From NCBI GenBank assembly GCA_049487715.1, contig CP150589.1, positions 221,836 through 285,835 on the forward strand: 64,000 nucleotides of DNA, written 5' to 3'. The notes beneath the pieces are model-generated. The model ran no database searches. It was not told the origin of the DNA and saw only the letters and a list, made by a program, of their open reading frames with translations. This DNA comes from Pycnococcus provasolii. Taxonomy: Eukaryota > Chlorophyta > Pseudoscourfieldiophyceae > Pseudoscourfieldiales. The position numbers were made by a program, and so were the translations under genes. Below are positions 19,518-30,126 of this stretch, piece by piece; position 1 is the first letter of the stretch; the number at the start of each line of letters is the position of its first letter.

Positions 19518-20711
19518 ATGATGTTGGCGCAGCAGCACGCTTGTATTTGCACGTGCGGTGGTGGTGGTGGTGGCGCTCCTCCTTCTCGCAGAAATCTTTC
19601 TGCTCGTCTACCCGTCCTATCCCCTTCTCTTAACTTGAAGGGGGGGATAGGATTCCTAGGAGGAGGAGTTGCTTTCAAGGACTTGAGAACTGCTCATCAG
19701 ATTGGGTCTGCTGGTGGTGGTGGTGGTGGTGGTGGTGGTGGTGGTCTTCGGCGCTCTGTCCCTGTTTTGTTGCGGAGATCTCACGCATCTTCATCTTCAT
19801 CTTCATTAGCGTCCTCGCGTCAGGATGGTGGTGAGTCGTCTTCGTCGGTACCTTTCGGACCACCTCTCGATCTCGTTGTGAATCTCATGAAGCCTGAATA
19901 TCTTCCTGCTTTCAACGAGCTTTTCGATGCGACACGTGAAGATGAACGTGACGAGAATCAGACGCAAACTCCGCGTCTCGTGGACTGCGTGGATGATCTT
20001 GACGATGACGATGATGAGCCGGCTTCGTCGTCGTCGTCGCTGTCGTGGTTTACGCAGCCTTGGGCAGCCGCACTCTACGCAACGGCATATCGGCCCGTCT
20101 TTCGCCTACTCGGGTACCCGGGCGTCGACGACGAAGCCTTGCTCGCCGCGGCGGAGATCAACGGGTTGAGTGGTGAGCAAAGCGTCATTCTGGACCTGAG
20201 CTGCGGCCCTGGAATTTTCACGCAGAGGCTTGCAGACTTGTGCGCGCCGTCGAAAGTTGTTGGTGTCGACTTCTCGCGGGCTTTCTGCGAAGCGGCGTGC
20301 AAGCGAGCGCCCCAAGCCGCCGCTATCGTACGTGCCGACGTATCTCACCTCCCATTTCAGGACGCCTGCATCGACGGCATTCACGCCGCGGCGGCGATTC
20401 ACTGCTGGCCTGACGTTCCCGCCGGCGTGCGCGAGTGCATTCGGATTTTGAAGCCTGGACGTACATTTTTCGCGTCTACGGTAACGCTCCCACCTCCAAC
20501 GCGTGAAAGGCTCGTTCGCGAGGCTGACGGCAGCGTACCACGCGCGCGTTCCACGTACGAGAGCACACGCGTCGTGAACAGTCCATTTTTCGACACGGAT
20601 TCCTTGTTAGCAACCATGCAAGGTAAGGTATCCGCGGAGAACATTGACATTTCTGTCGTCGACGAGCGTTTGCCGTGCTTCGTCAGCGTGAGCGTACGTA
20701 AGAAAAAATAA
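19518..20711 (+). CDS. Plastid-type SAM-dependent methyltransferase
   Basis: 397 residues from the ATG at 19518 (the frame is open to 19416 only with TTG). The N-terminal 100 residues are Ser/Gly/Arg-rich with a poly-Gly run, consistent with a plastid transit peptide. The class I methyltransferase fold follows: motif I VILDLSCGPGIFTQRLADL, the acidic post-I residue in VVGVDFSRAFCEAA, ADVSHLPFQDACIDGIHAAAAIHCWPDV, and GVRECIRILKPGRTF. The LSCGPG variant and overall order resemble the uncharacterised chloroplast (plastoglobule) UbiE-like methyltransferases of plants (At1g78140/At2g41040 type). The substrate is unknown. An Asp-rich insertion sits before the core. TGTAA is at 20734-20738. Confidence 0.8.
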   Translation: MMLAQQHACICTCGGGGGGAPPSRRNLSARLPVLSPSLNLKGGIGFLGGGVAFKDLRTAHQIGSAGGGGGGGGGGGLRRSVPVLLRRSHASSSSSSLASSRQDGGESSSSVPFGPPLDLVVNLMKPEYLPAFNELFDATREDERDENQTQTPRLVDCVDDLDDDDDEPASSSSSLSWFTQPWAAALYATAYRPVFRLLGYPGVDDEALLAAAEINGLSGEQSVILDLSCGPGIFTQRLADLCAPSKVVGVDFSRAFCEAACKRAPQAAAIVRADVSHLPFQDACIDGIHAAAAIHCWPDVPAGVRECIRILKPGRTFFASTVTLPPPTRERLVREADGSVPRARSTYESTRVVNSPFFDTDSLLATMQGKVSAENIDISVVDERLPCFVSVSVRKKK

Positions 20712-20806
20712 AACTACTTAAAAGTTAGTGCTATGTAATACCTATACTAGTTACAGTTAGTTGTGTGACTCTTACGTAGGGGTATTCGATTAGGGTCCCT
20801 ATTCGA

Positions 20807-20852
20807 TTAGGGTTAGGGTTAGGGTTAGGGTTAGGGTTAGGGTTAGGGTTAG
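20807..20852 (+). repeat. Interstitial telomeric repeat (TTAGGG) x7-8
   Basis: A perfect 46-bp TTAGGG tract ending 85 bp before the helicase ATG, in the sense strand of that gene. Confidence 0.97.
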
Positions 20853-20937
20853 CGCCTCTCCCTTCCCCCCTCCCTCCCCAGGGGGATCGTCCCCGGCGCC
20901 GTTTGGAATCACCTTCGGAAATCATCTTGTGTTCGTC

Positions 20938-23071
20938 ATGGCGGCGAAGCTGGCTGCTCACTCCATGTTACTCTCCTCTCGGGTTAAGGTTAGTAGCGTT
21001 CGGGCTCAGGGGGTTACTTTGCGTGCTCGTCATGGTCGACGTTGTGGTGGTTTGGTTTCGTCTGGTCGTGGTTTGGTTTCGTGTGCCTCCTCCTCTCCCT
21101 TGTCATCCCTCGTCGTCGTCATCCTCGTCGTCGCTCGTCTCGGCGTCGGCGCACGAGCTGCACACGCTCATGAGCATCGCGCTTGCGACGGAAGATTACG
21201 CGCTCGCGAGTGAAATTAAAAGTGTGGTGGACGCGAGAAGGCATAAAGCAGCTGAGGAGGCGGCGGCGGCGGCCGTGCCCAGCACGACGGTGCCGGTGGA
21301 CTTGACGGCGTCGGACTGGGAAGGCGTCGGCGCGCCGAGCTGGCTCGCGTCCAGGCTGGTGGACCTAGGATACACGCTCCCGACGCCCGTGCAGCGAGTC
21401 GTCGCGACGGCACTCCTCACAAACACAACGCTCAACCTGCCGTCGGCTGCCGTCGTCGCGTCGTCGACGGGAAGTGGGAAGACTCTCGCGTACTGCGTTC
21501 CGATGCTGAGCGCACTGTCCGACTCCTTCAACGCCGTTGGCGCGCTGAGAAGGCTCGGTGCAGGGAATACCATACGGCCCATCGCCATGGTCGTTGTGCC
21601 CACGCGAGAACTTGGCGCGCAGGTGGCTCTCACACTGTACAGCCTGCTCGGCGGTGACCCGCCAAGAAGGCAGCACACGCCCGGATCGCGCCTGTCGTTC
21701 TTCAACTACGATGGACCCACCGGAGTTCGCGTCATGGGACTCTTCAGCGACGACGACGTCGAGCGTGCAAAGTCAGACTGCCTGCTTAACGGCATCTCCA
21801 TCGTCGTGGGAACGCCTAAGCACCTCGCGGCCGCCGCGACGGAGCTGGCACTGCCAGAGGCGCCCGGAGAGGAACCTGAGCCGCCGCTCGATATCAGCGC
21901 GCTGCGTGCGGTGGTGCTCGACGAGGCGGATGCGTGCTGGACAGACGAACTCATGGAGTACCTCAAGATTCTGCTACGAGATCCTGGCGAGATGTGGGAG
22001 CTCCTGCAGATGGCGAAGGCGCCGAGCGAGGCTGCTGACGACGGCGACTTCGAAATCGACATGCTCGAGCGACAGATGGCAGCGAATCGCGACCGCGTGA
22101 CAATTTTCGCCGGGGCGACAATCACAGATGCGATTGTGCGATCCGCGGTGGATAAGCGGTGGCTTCTGCATCCCGCTCTGTGCTCTGCAGATGGCGCTTC
22201 GATGTGGGAGCAGGAGGACGCATCTGAAGACGGCGAGAAGTTGGCGGCGGAAGAGCTTGCACCGCCGCTCCCATCAGGACTCAGGCACGCTGTGATCACG
22301 ACGAGCAAGGAATTTCCGGAACGGAGAATGGCTGCGCTCGCAAGAGTTCTGCGCGCTGCGGAGGCTGATCATCGAGCGACGCCACATGGTGGCGGAGGTC
22401 CGCATCGGTGCGTCGTATACTGTGGATCTGACGACGTCGCGAAGGCTGCATCCAAGGCGCTGAGAACGGCGCTGTGGGGAACGCACGTTGTCAGCGTGCT
22501 CCTCCCGGAGCTCGGAGCTCAGCAGCTTGGCATTCTCGACGACTACCGGCGTGGTGACACGACTCTGCTTGTCATCGGCCCCGCAGGTGCTCGCGGGCTT
22601 GACCTTGGCGACACGCCGCTCCACTGCGTCGCCTGTCTTGGGGCGCCAAGTGATGTGTCCGAGTACGCGCACCGTGCTGGGCGGTGCGGTCGCATCGTGA
22701 AGAGCGCACCCGATCTCACACCCGTAGACGAGCCTGGCGAGTCGAGTCCGAGCGCGTTTGCTCGCCGTGCTATCGCGGATCTCCCACCTCTCGTTGTAAG
22801 CGCCGTCACGGAAGGGCAGGAGTACGATCAGCTCATGGCTGTTTGTCGGCAGCTTAATATCGAACTGGAGGAAATGGCAGAGCCCGAAGCTAAATTGGCC
22901 GAGGCGAGAGCCTTTCTTGACACTGCGGGTGATGAATCCACATGGAGCGAGGAGCAGCGGGACGCTGTTTTGGGCGCGCTCGAGGATGTCGTTTCGTTGC
23001 TCGATGCTGACACAAGCGTGTTGCCGGAGGAGGAGCGTGGCCGGAGCAGCACCGGCGATGACGACAATTGA
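20938..23071 (+). CDS. DEAD-box RNA helicase, probably organellar
   Basis: ATP-dependent RNA helicase core with all main motifs: Q-motif region GYTLPTPVQ, motif I SSTGSGKT, Ia PTRELGAQ, Ib GTPKH, II LDEAD, III GAT (SAT variant) and VI HRAGRCGR. A short helix (LHTLMSIALATEDYALASEI) before the core resembles a UVR-type motif. The main frame is open from 20903 but has no ATG before 21032. A different frame from the ATG at 20938 encodes a typical transit-peptide start (MAAKLAAHSMLLSSR). An intron at about 20983-21157 (GTTAAG...ACGAG, pyrimidine-rich 3' end) would join this in phase to LHTLMSIAL. I favour that model, with moderate certainty. The C-terminal 100 residues are acidic. It is convergent with oligopeptidase B (54-bp gap). 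Confidence 0.88.
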
Positions 23072-23125
23072 CAAGTGTTATCATTCCATTTTTTCCAAAA
23101 CAATCTTAAAATAGTAATATCGTGA

Positions 23126-25645
23126 TTACTTGTTACTTATGACGGAAATCACAAATGCAAGCTCGTAGGCACGCTCCCGTAGATAGCGGTACCTGTCGCT
23201 TGCAGAAAAATGCCCGGACTCGAGGTCGCATTTCGACAAAAATGGACCTCCAGACGCAGTATCTCGCAGCGTCGTGACCCACTTGAGAGGTTCCCAGTAC
23301 GCGACGCGAGGGTCGTGCAGACCACTCGTGCACAGCATCGGTGGGTACTTTTCGCCGCGCACGTTGTCAATTGGACTGTACGAGCACATGTAGTCGTGAA
23401 ATGCGGTCTCGTTGGGATTTCCCCACTCCTCCCACTCGGTAACAGTCAGCGGGATGGTGCTGTCACACATCGTCGTCATGATGTCCACGAACGGCACGCC
23501 TGCGATGGCGCAATCGAACACACCTGGATCCAAGTTCAGTGCCGCGCCCACGGTAAGCCCGCCCGCGCTGCGGCCCTCGACGCAGAGCTTGTCGGGCGCA
23601 CAGATTCCCTCGCGCTTCAAGTATCGTGCACACTCCACCAAGTCTAAAAATGTTCGCTTCTTCGTGAGGTACTTTGCACCCGTTGCCCCCTCGTACCAAT
23701 TTCGACCTTCCTCGCCGCCGCCACGGACGTGCGCGATGGCGTACACAAACCCGCGATTCAGCAGGGGAAGTCGCTTGAAGTCAAACTCCGGGTCAATGCA
23801 AACGCCGTACGCGCCGTATGCGTACAGAAGCACGGGTGCATTCTTAGGAATCGCCTCGCCCTCGTACATGTCAGCCTTCCACATCAGCGTCATACGCACT
23901 GGCGGCGAGTTCGCTTCCACCTCGTCGCCGTCGAAGCACGTGGAACGCACCTCAGGAGGCACGGCGACGCTCGCGGTGCGATAGTCCTTCTGGTCATAGC
24001 CTCCAGGAACCTCCTGCTGCTTCACGACGAAAAGTGGCAAGTGCTCGGCGCGTGTGTCCAAGTCCAGGTCGCGCGACGGCATTCGCATCGACTCGTGGCA
24101 CACGCGCAGCATCTTGGACTCGTAGTCGCGATTCGGACCTTCGAGCACCGTACTTCCAGGTTCCTGGAAGAACACCTGATGCACGTGAAAGTCGGGAGTC
24201 GCCTCCTCGTGCTCCCCCTGCGGTGCTGATTTCGGCCGCAGCACCCACACTGCGGCGTACCCATCGCGACGCCCCGACAGCGCCAGAAAGGTTTGAAAAC
24301 ACGACACGGACTCGAGCATGCGGATCGGCCGTTCTGGTCGTTCGGGGTCCTTCTCGCCTTCGTAGGGGAACGACGGCACTTCGCGCCATAACGTTCGTCC
24401 CTTTTCTTTCGCCGAGCCGTCGAGCACAGCTGATACCGGTAACGTGCACAGCGTGGATTCAAGATACTCTTTTGTCTTGTTTGCGCTGCGATTCGCGACG
24501 AGGTAGAATAGTGAGCCTCGGTGGTCGAGAGTGTACCGGCATCCGTGCTCACGTGCCGCGATGACGCGAGGGGTCGGAGTACCGTTGTTGTCGTCGAGGT
24601 CAATGACGTGCGCTTCAGAAGTCTCCGGCGAGTCGCTGGAGATGACTACAAATCTCCCACTGCGCGTCTTAGACAGGTCGACCCAGTGCCTTTCGTCCGA
24701 CTCCTCGAACAGCTTGACGTCGTCGTCGTCCACCGACTCGGCGACCGTGTGGCGGTACACTTGGTACGGCCTGTGCGCGTCGTCGAGCTTGCAGTAGAAG
24801 ATGGTGTCGTCATCCTTGCCCCATGTGACGTGTCCGTCAATATTTTTGATTTCGTCGACGAGCTCGTGGTTGGCTTTTTTTGCCGTGTCGAGTCTGACGA
24901 TGCGCAGGTCGTACGTTTCGTAACCGCTGGTGTCCACAGTGTACGCCATGAGCTGGTGGCTTGGGCTGATGGCGACGCACCCGACGACGTAGTGCGCGTG
25001 CGCCTTCGCCTCCTCGTTTTCGTCGAGTAGGATTTCCTCATCCTCGCCCGTCACTTCGAAGCTCGGGTCGTAGAATCCGTCGACGTGGAACGCGTCCTTG
25101 TCGTCAGGCAGTTTTCCACCGTTCGCTTGCATTTCTGCGATAAGCTTTCCCGCCTCCGCGCTGACCGCCTCGACGTCAAGCGGCTTGGCAGCTTCAAAGT
25201 CGTCGCCGTACTCCATATTTTTTGGCCTTCTGCAGTGAATCCTGTACGACTTACTTTCGACGGTTCTTCGGTAGTACTCGTACGGGCCGTGCGGCACGGG
25301 TGCGGACGTATCTGACTCCTTCATGAAGGACTTCATTTCGTCGTACAGCACACACCTGAACGACTCCAAAGGTGCGCAGACGCCTTCCTGGTACGCGTTC
25401 TCGTTGCGAAGTGCTTCTAATGCAGCACAATCAGCGCGGGAGTCGTCACGCAGCCAGAACAAAGCATCATCCCGAACACGAGGCGGCGACAAAAGGGACG
25501 ACGGGGGAGAGAGAGTGAGCAGAGGATGGTCCCCGGAGGATGATGAAGACGAAGGAGCACCAAATACAACACTGTGAGGTTGACGCTTCAAATGAGCAGG
25601 AGAAGAGGAGGATGCAAGAGGAGGGACGGACATGGAGGAGGGCAT
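23126..25645 (-). CDS. Oligopeptidase B (prolyl oligopeptidase family, S9A)
   Basis: A serine peptidase of 839 residues that in this family cleaves short peptides after Arg or Lys. The N-terminal beta-propeller (about residues 60-510) begins with DALFWLRDDSRA. The alpha/beta-hydrolase domain contains AYGAYGVCIDPEF, AHVRGGGEEGRNWYEGATGAKYLTK, the nucleophile S693 in EGRSAGG, D778 in GLHDPRV and H812 in ESGHFS, so the triad is complete. Start: ATG at 25643-25645 (a second at 25633). The Ser/Pro-rich first 45 residues could be an organelle-targeting peptide. An interstitial CCCTAA tract, TTAGGG in sense, lies 57 bp upstream. Confidence 0.92.
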   Translation of the reverse strand: MPSSMSVPPLASSSSPAHLKRQPHSVVFGAPSSSSSSGDHPLLTLSPPSSLLSPPRVRDDALFWLRDDSRADCAALEALRNENAYQEGVCAPLESFRCVLYDEMKSFMKESDTSAPVPHGPYEYYRRTVESKSYRIHCRRPKNMEYGDDFEAAKPLDVEAVSAEAGKLIAEMQANGGKLPDDKDAFHVDGFYDPSFEVTGEDEEILLDENEEAKAHAHYVVGCVAISPSHQLMAYTVDTSGYETYDLRIVRLDTAKKANHELVDEIKNIDGHVTWGKDDDTIFYCKLDDAHRPYQVYRHTVAESVDDDDVKLFEESDERHWVDLSKTRSGRFVVISSDSPETSEAHVIDLDDNNGTPTPRVIAAREHGCRYTLDHRGSLFYLVANRSANKTKEYLESTLCTLPVSAVLDGSAKEKGRTLWREVPSFPYEGEKDPERPERPIRMLESVSCFQTFLALSGRRDGYAAVWVLRPKSAPQGEHEEATPDFHVHQVFFQEPGSTVLEGPNRDYESKMLRVCHESMRMPSRDLDLDTRAEHLPLFVVKQQEVPGGYDQKDYRTASVAVPPEVRSTCFDGDEVEANSPPVRMTLMWKADMYEGEAIPKNAPVLLYAYGAYGVCIDPEFDFKRLPLLNRGFVYAIAHVRGGGEEGRNWYEGATGAKYLTKKRTFLDLVECARYLKREGICAPDKLCVEGRSAGGLTVGAALNLDPGVFDCAIAGVPFVDIMTTMCDSTIPLTVTEWEEWGNPNETAFHDYMCSYSPIDNVRGEKYPPMLCTSGLHDPRVAYWEPLKWVTTLRDTASGGPFLSKCDLESGHFSASDRYRYLRERAYELAFVISVISNK

Positions 25646-26363
25646 GATCTCAAATAAATGCGTCACCTGAGGGGCACGCCACCGCGGCGGGGCGGCGTTC
25701 TCTAACCCTAACCCTAAGTGGTTTACCCCCGGGGAACCCTAATTCCATCAAATTTGTGTAGCCAGACGCGCACGCAAGCCACGGCCCCAGCCTCTCCGGA
25801 GTGCAGTGTCACGTAAGGGGCTGGTGACGGCTGTGCCAATCATGGAAGTTGATTGTTAGTGAAGACGTTCCCGTGTACGATGAAGAGGCGTCAGTAGTTC
25901 TCCTTCTTTTTTTCCCTACCTCTGCCTTTTTTTTTATTCTAGTAGTAACAAAACAACTTACCTTAAGCACTATAGTGCCACGTGGTTTGACGGTACGTAT
26001 CTTTATGATACCGCACCACTTGGTCCTCGTCACATCCTTTGCCGTTTTCTCCTTCTTCTTCATTGTGAAGACACTAGGGGTTTGACACTTGTAAGGGTCC
26101 CCCGGGGATCTCATCCCTAGAACCCCTGATTGCCCCAGATTGCATTTGGATTAGGTTCCCAGATTCTGGTGGCATCTTCCCCGTTCCGTGCTTCGCCCCT
26201 TAAGGCCACCTCAGCCTTTTATGTAACGCCATTATTCGGAATCAATTGTGTGTGTGTGTGTGTAGTGTGTGTGGGTGGGTGACGACCCCACAGGGCCCAA
26301 CCTTCTTACGTCGTCACACGTTAACGTGTGTAAACATACCTCTTTTACACTTCAATCACCACA
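25646..26363. other. Intergenic region with telomeric motif and TG repeat
   Basis: The divergent upstream regions of oligopeptidase B and the small 26364 gene. It holds the 25702-25717 telomeric piece and a (TG)n stretch with GTGGGTGGGT at 26247-26282. Open frames in between (25809-26114) look like chance ORFs. No RNA gene is recognised. Confidence 0.5.
25702..25717 (-). repeat. Short interstitial telomeric repeat
   Basis: CTAACCCTAACCCTAA on the + strand. Read in the direction of the oligopeptidase gene it is TTAGGG. Confidence 0.9.
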
Positions 26364-26798
26364 ATGTCCGAGTCTTTCCCGCTAGCCAACTACGGTCTTC
26401 CCGCACCCAACAGCTGGCAAGTAGCGAGAATCACCAACGACTTGGAGCCGAAAGACTTAATCCGCACTCAGCGCGACGTCACCGGCTTAATCCTCGCGGC
26501 CATACAGGAGGAGCCCGAGGGAAAGGCGGCCGGAACTAATTCACTAGCCAATCTACGACACTACGACGGGCTGAGGAGTAAATACAATCTGTGGGACAAA
26601 GCTGTGCAGCGAAATCTCGCCACCGTCGGACTGCTGAAGCTACACTGGGACGAGACGAAGGGCGGGCCCTCCGTCTCGGGGACCCATGTACATAACTATG
26701 TACAGGCTCACAACAACAATACAACATCCTTGGATGGAGGAGACAAGAGCGGGATCCCCACCAGGACAAAAAAAAAAGAAAAAAAAGTCTACAGGTAG
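26364..26798 (+). CDS. Small hypothetical protein
   Basis: A 144-residue frame with an ATG in good context (CACAATGTC). The first 100 residues look like a real soluble helical domain (NSWQVARITNDLEPKDLIR, NLWDKAVQRNLATVGLLKLHWDE). The last 40 are Asn/Lys-rich low complexity ending in KKKEKK, and may be read-through into non-coding sequence or past an unrecognised splice site. A CATGTACATAACTATGTACAGG near-palindrome sits at about 26685-26706. I recognise no family. Confidence 0.5.
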   Translation: MSESFPLANYGLPAPNSWQVARITNDLEPKDLIRTQRDVTGLILAAIQEEPEGKAAGTNSLANLRHYDGLRSKYNLWDKAVQRNLATVGLLKLHWDETKGGPSVSGTHVHNYVQAHNNNTTSLDGGDKSGIPTRTKKKEKKVYR

Positions 26799-27045
26799 GT
26801 ACAAACCACCATCCATAGGGCCACCCCATTCTAAGCCGGATCCCCCAAATAAGAGACTCGAGATAGATCGAGGCCCCCGGGTAAAAAAAGTGAGCGCCTT
26901 TTGGGGATCCGTCGTTGCCCCTCCCTAAATTCGTATTGGGGTCGCGTTCGCGCGTAAAAAGTTCCGTTCATTCTCCCTCTCAGAATCGCGGCCGGCGAAC
27001 AAAACAAACAGCTCAGAAACTTTCAAGAATCATTCGGCTGCTGCG

Positions 27046-30015
27046 ATGGCGTCTGCTCCTCTCCATTACGGCTATGGCGACTCCCTCTCTGGCCGTTCAT
27101 GTCATATGCCTGAGCTCACCTTGGAGCGTGTGCCTCACGTTAATCTTGGTTCAGGGGGTTTTAAGGGGGATTCTGGTGGTTCGTCCACTTCGTCTCCTCA
27201 CTTAGGGGAGCAGCTTGAGCCGGCGTATGCGTCTTTGCTATCCTCCAGTTGGCGTGCGGTGGCGTGTGCGTGGGACCCGCTCGACGCGTCTGTCGCTCTA
27301 GTTGCCGAGGCGTCTGGGGCGGTTCGTACGATGCGTGTTGGACCCACAGGTGCGGCGACCATCGCGCTTTTCGCACTCACGCGACGACGAATGCTTGACA
27401 GAGGTAAGGCGGCGTATGCGGAACCCTCTACGGCGGTTATTGTCGAACCAACGACACAGGACGAAAGTTTCGCGTGGGGAAATGTGCCCGCGAGGCCGTG
27501 GGCACAGCTTGCGTACCTGCCATCCGCATCACACGCCGCGTCCAGCAAAAGTGCACCTGTGGTGTTCTACCAGGCGGGAAGCAACAAGTTACTGCTAGCA
27601 ACTCTGCCCGCGGGCGTCGACGCACGCGCATCGGCGCTCGAGAACGAAAAGTCGTGGAGCACGGTGTACTGCTTTGCAAGACACCCGTTCCGACTCACGG
27701 GGTTCGCAGTCAGCCCAGCAGCAAGCCGCGTCGCGACGAGCTGCGAGGACGGAAGCATACGCGTGTACCGCACATCAGACGCCGTGCACGTCGCATCGGC
27801 ACCCACGAGCCTCGTGCCTCTGCCCGCGGGTGGACTGCGTCCAGCATGCACAACTTGCCTCGCATTCGCGGGCGAGCGCGCGTTTGTCGCGGGCACGGAA
27901 GGCGGCGCGATGCGACTCTGGGCACTGCCATCTGACACGACGCAGACAGCTCAGCCCGACGCATTCGCGATGGCGTGGGGTGCGCACGCGGGAGACCGTG
28001 CAAGCGCCGCGCTCGCGCCGCCACCACAACTCAACCAAGGCACGAGTGCGCCGCATCCGGTCGAAGGCCGGCCAAACTGCGCCGCGCTCGCGAGCTTTCT
28101 TGACGACGCCTCCGTCGGCGCAATCAGCTGCGTGGCGGCATTTGAGGGCGACAGTGACTCAGCAGCGCACGTCGCGCGTGCGGACAGCAGAGCAGCGGAC
28201 GGCAGCCTGCTCGCCGCGCTCAGGCACGGCGAACGCGCGCCCGCGGTTGCGGCGGGTGCATGCCGCCTTGTCGCCGCAGGTACGTCGGGCGGAATTCTCC
28301 ACGCGTGGATGTTCCTTCCTCCCAGCGCAGGAAAGACGCCGCTCGTGTCTGAGGCGAAGTGGAAGCAAGTGTGCGTCGCACACCAGGCGAGAGGACATGG
28401 CCTGACGAGCGTCGCATTTGCGCCGAGCGGCTCTGCGCTCGCCGCGGCGTCGCCGAGCGGTGGTGGCTGCCACGGCGGGGTGGTAAGGCTTTACGACACA
28501 CGCAGCTGGCGCGTCGCACGTGCGTACGATGTCACCTCCGCCGTCGTCTCTGCAAGTTTCCGAATCATAAGCACATCATCGTCGAGTGGCTTTGCCGACT
28601 CCCTTTCGACAGCGATGCCTTGGTCTGCTCCCGCTCAACGTAAGGCTGATCACTCAGACACGCTTCTCGTCTGCGGGCAAACGAGCCGACCTCGTCTTGT
28701 CGAGGGTGCACGTCTCATGTGCACCGCACTTTCAGAGCAGCCAGGATGGGCGCGCGATGGCGGCGTGTTCGCGCTCAACGAGGACGGCTACTCCCTGGAA
28801 TTCGCCCAGACTCGCTTCGAACAGCTCGAGGTTGAAGATGCGAGTGGTGCAATGGATACGTACGACCTGCGGTCCCCTGCACCTCCACGCTCGCGATCGC
28901 GAATGCATCGAGACGACAACGAGGATGAGGAGGAGGATGAGGACGAGGGTGACGAGGGTGATGATGATGATGATGAGGTGGCGGAGGAGGAGGATTGCGA
29001 GGAGACGCACGAGGTGACACAGATGGTGAAAGGTACGCCGTCACGACGTTCGTCTGCAGCAACAGCAGCAGCACGCGGTACAAGAGACCTTCCATTCATG
29101 CCGCGGCTCGCAGCCATGCGAGGGATGAGTGCAGAGCAGGCTACCGCGATTCACGAGGAGACTCGTGCAGCTGCGGCGCAGTTGCTCACACCGCCTAGGA
29201 CCAAGCCGCCGTCGGTGCCAAAAAGTGCGAAGCCGGCACATGCGGCTCACGACCATTCAGCTGAGATGCACGGTTTGCCCAGGTCGTCCAATGCTCCTGC
29301 CACAGCCATGGAGAAGGAGGATGTGACATATGTGGCGGCGGCGGCGGCGACGGCAGAGGAGGAGGAAGAGGTGAATCCCCCGCTGGTGCGAACCACATCT
29401 GCCGATTCCACTGCACCTCGTGGCGCACCTCCACCTGCACCCATGTCAAGGGCAAGTGTCTCTGGTGGTAAGAGGAAGTCCTCAGCACCTCGACCGCGAG
29501 CTGCATTGCCTCCAACTCCCGCCGCCGCGGTGCATCCACCACGGCGTGCTGCGGCCTCCGAGGCTGGTGCCGCACTCGCGGAGCCAGCACCGGGAGCGGC
29601 AACCGCGGCATTGGCTCGACGTGTGGCCCATGCCGAGGCGGCACTGCGCAACGAAGCTCCACGGGCGCCTTCTGCACCATCCGAGGAGATGATCCGTGCT
29701 GCGGCCACGGCGGCAACCACACGCCGTCGTGCGGAGATGGCGTACGATTCCACCGCACTCCCGGCGATTGCAGATCCGACGGATTGCCCAGTTTCTAAGC
29801 CCAAGGTGATATCGAAGCAGCTTCATCCGCGATGGACTGCGAAGTACGTTGCACAATCAGCACCTCGTGCACCACGCTTGCGCGACGCAAACCTGTATGG
29901 CCGAAGCACGCGCTCACCTGTTGTGAATACGTGTGAGGCTGCGCCGATTGCTCCACCACCGGCAGGGTCTGCTGGAATTGCGGATGCCGCACGTACGATG
30001 CTGCTTGGCATGTGA
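27046..30015 (+). CDS. Large WD40-repeat protein
   Basis: 989 residues, intronless. The N-terminal ~500 residues form degenerate WD40 blades: SWRAVACAWDPLDASVALVAEASGAVRTMRV, SRVATSCEDGSIRVYRTSD, ERAFVAGTEGGAMRLWALPSD, CRLVAAGTSGGILHAWMF and GLTSVAFAPSGSALAAA...GVVRLYDTRSW. The second half is low complexity: an acidic run (about 625-655, mostly Glu/Asp), then Ala/Pro-rich sequence with short basic patches and an ordered tail (KVISKQLHPRWTAKYVAQSAPRAPRLRDANLYGRS). A beta-propeller scaffold is likely, and the complex it serves is not identifiable from sequence. Convergent with the transporter gene (111-bp gap). Confidence 0.82.
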   Translation: MASAPLHYGYGDSLSGRSCHMPELTLERVPHVNLGSGGFKGDSGGSSTSSPHLGEQLEPAYASLLSSSWRAVACAWDPLDASVALVAEASGAVRTMRVGPTGAATIALFALTRRRMLDRGKAAYAEPSTAVIVEPTTQDESFAWGNVPARPWAQLAYLPSASHAASSKSAPVVFYQAGSNKLLLATLPAGVDARASALENEKSWSTVYCFARHPFRLTGFAVSPAASRVATSCEDGSIRVYRTSDAVHVASAPTSLVPLPAGGLRPACTTCLAFAGERAFVAGTEGGAMRLWALPSDTTQTAQPDAFAMAWGAHAGDRASAALAPPPQLNQGTSAPHPVEGRPNCAALASFLDDASVGAISCVAAFEGDSDSAAHVARADSRAADGSLLAALRHGERAPAVAAGACRLVAAGTSGGILHAWMFLPPSAGKTPLVSEAKWKQVCVAHQARGHGLTSVAFAPSGSALAAASPSGGGCHGGVVRLYDTRSWRVARAYDVTSAVVSASFRIISTSSSSGFADSLSTAMPWSAPAQRKADHSDTLLVCGQTSRPRLVEGARLMCTALSEQPGWARDGGVFALNEDGYSLEFAQTRFEQLEVEDASGAMDTYDLRSPAPPRSRSRMHRDDNEDEEEDEDEGDEGDDDDDEVAEEEDCEETHEVTQMVKGTPSRRSSAATAAARGTRDLPFMPRLAAMRGMSAEQATAIHEETRAAAAQLLTPPRTKPPSVPKSAKPAHAAHDHSAEMHGLPRSSNAPATAMEKEDVTYVAAAAATAEEEEEVNPPLVRTTSADSTAPRGAPPPAPMSRASVSGGKRKSSAPRPRAALPPTPAAAVHPPRRAAASEAGAALAEPAPGAATAALARRVAHAEAALRNEAPRAPSAPSEEMIRAAATAATTRRRAEMAYDSTALPAIADPTDCPVSKPKVISKQLHPRWTAKYVAQSAPRAPRLRDANLYGRSTRSPVVNTCEAAPIAPPPAGSAGIADAARTMLLGM

Positions 30016-30126
30016 ACACCACGAGGGCGAAAACAAACAAATGAGGGAGATGTTTCTTCGGGGTGACAGGAAAGCGAAGTTCATATTTATAAAGAAAAAA
30101 GAAAAGTAACAAGAAAACCAACAACT

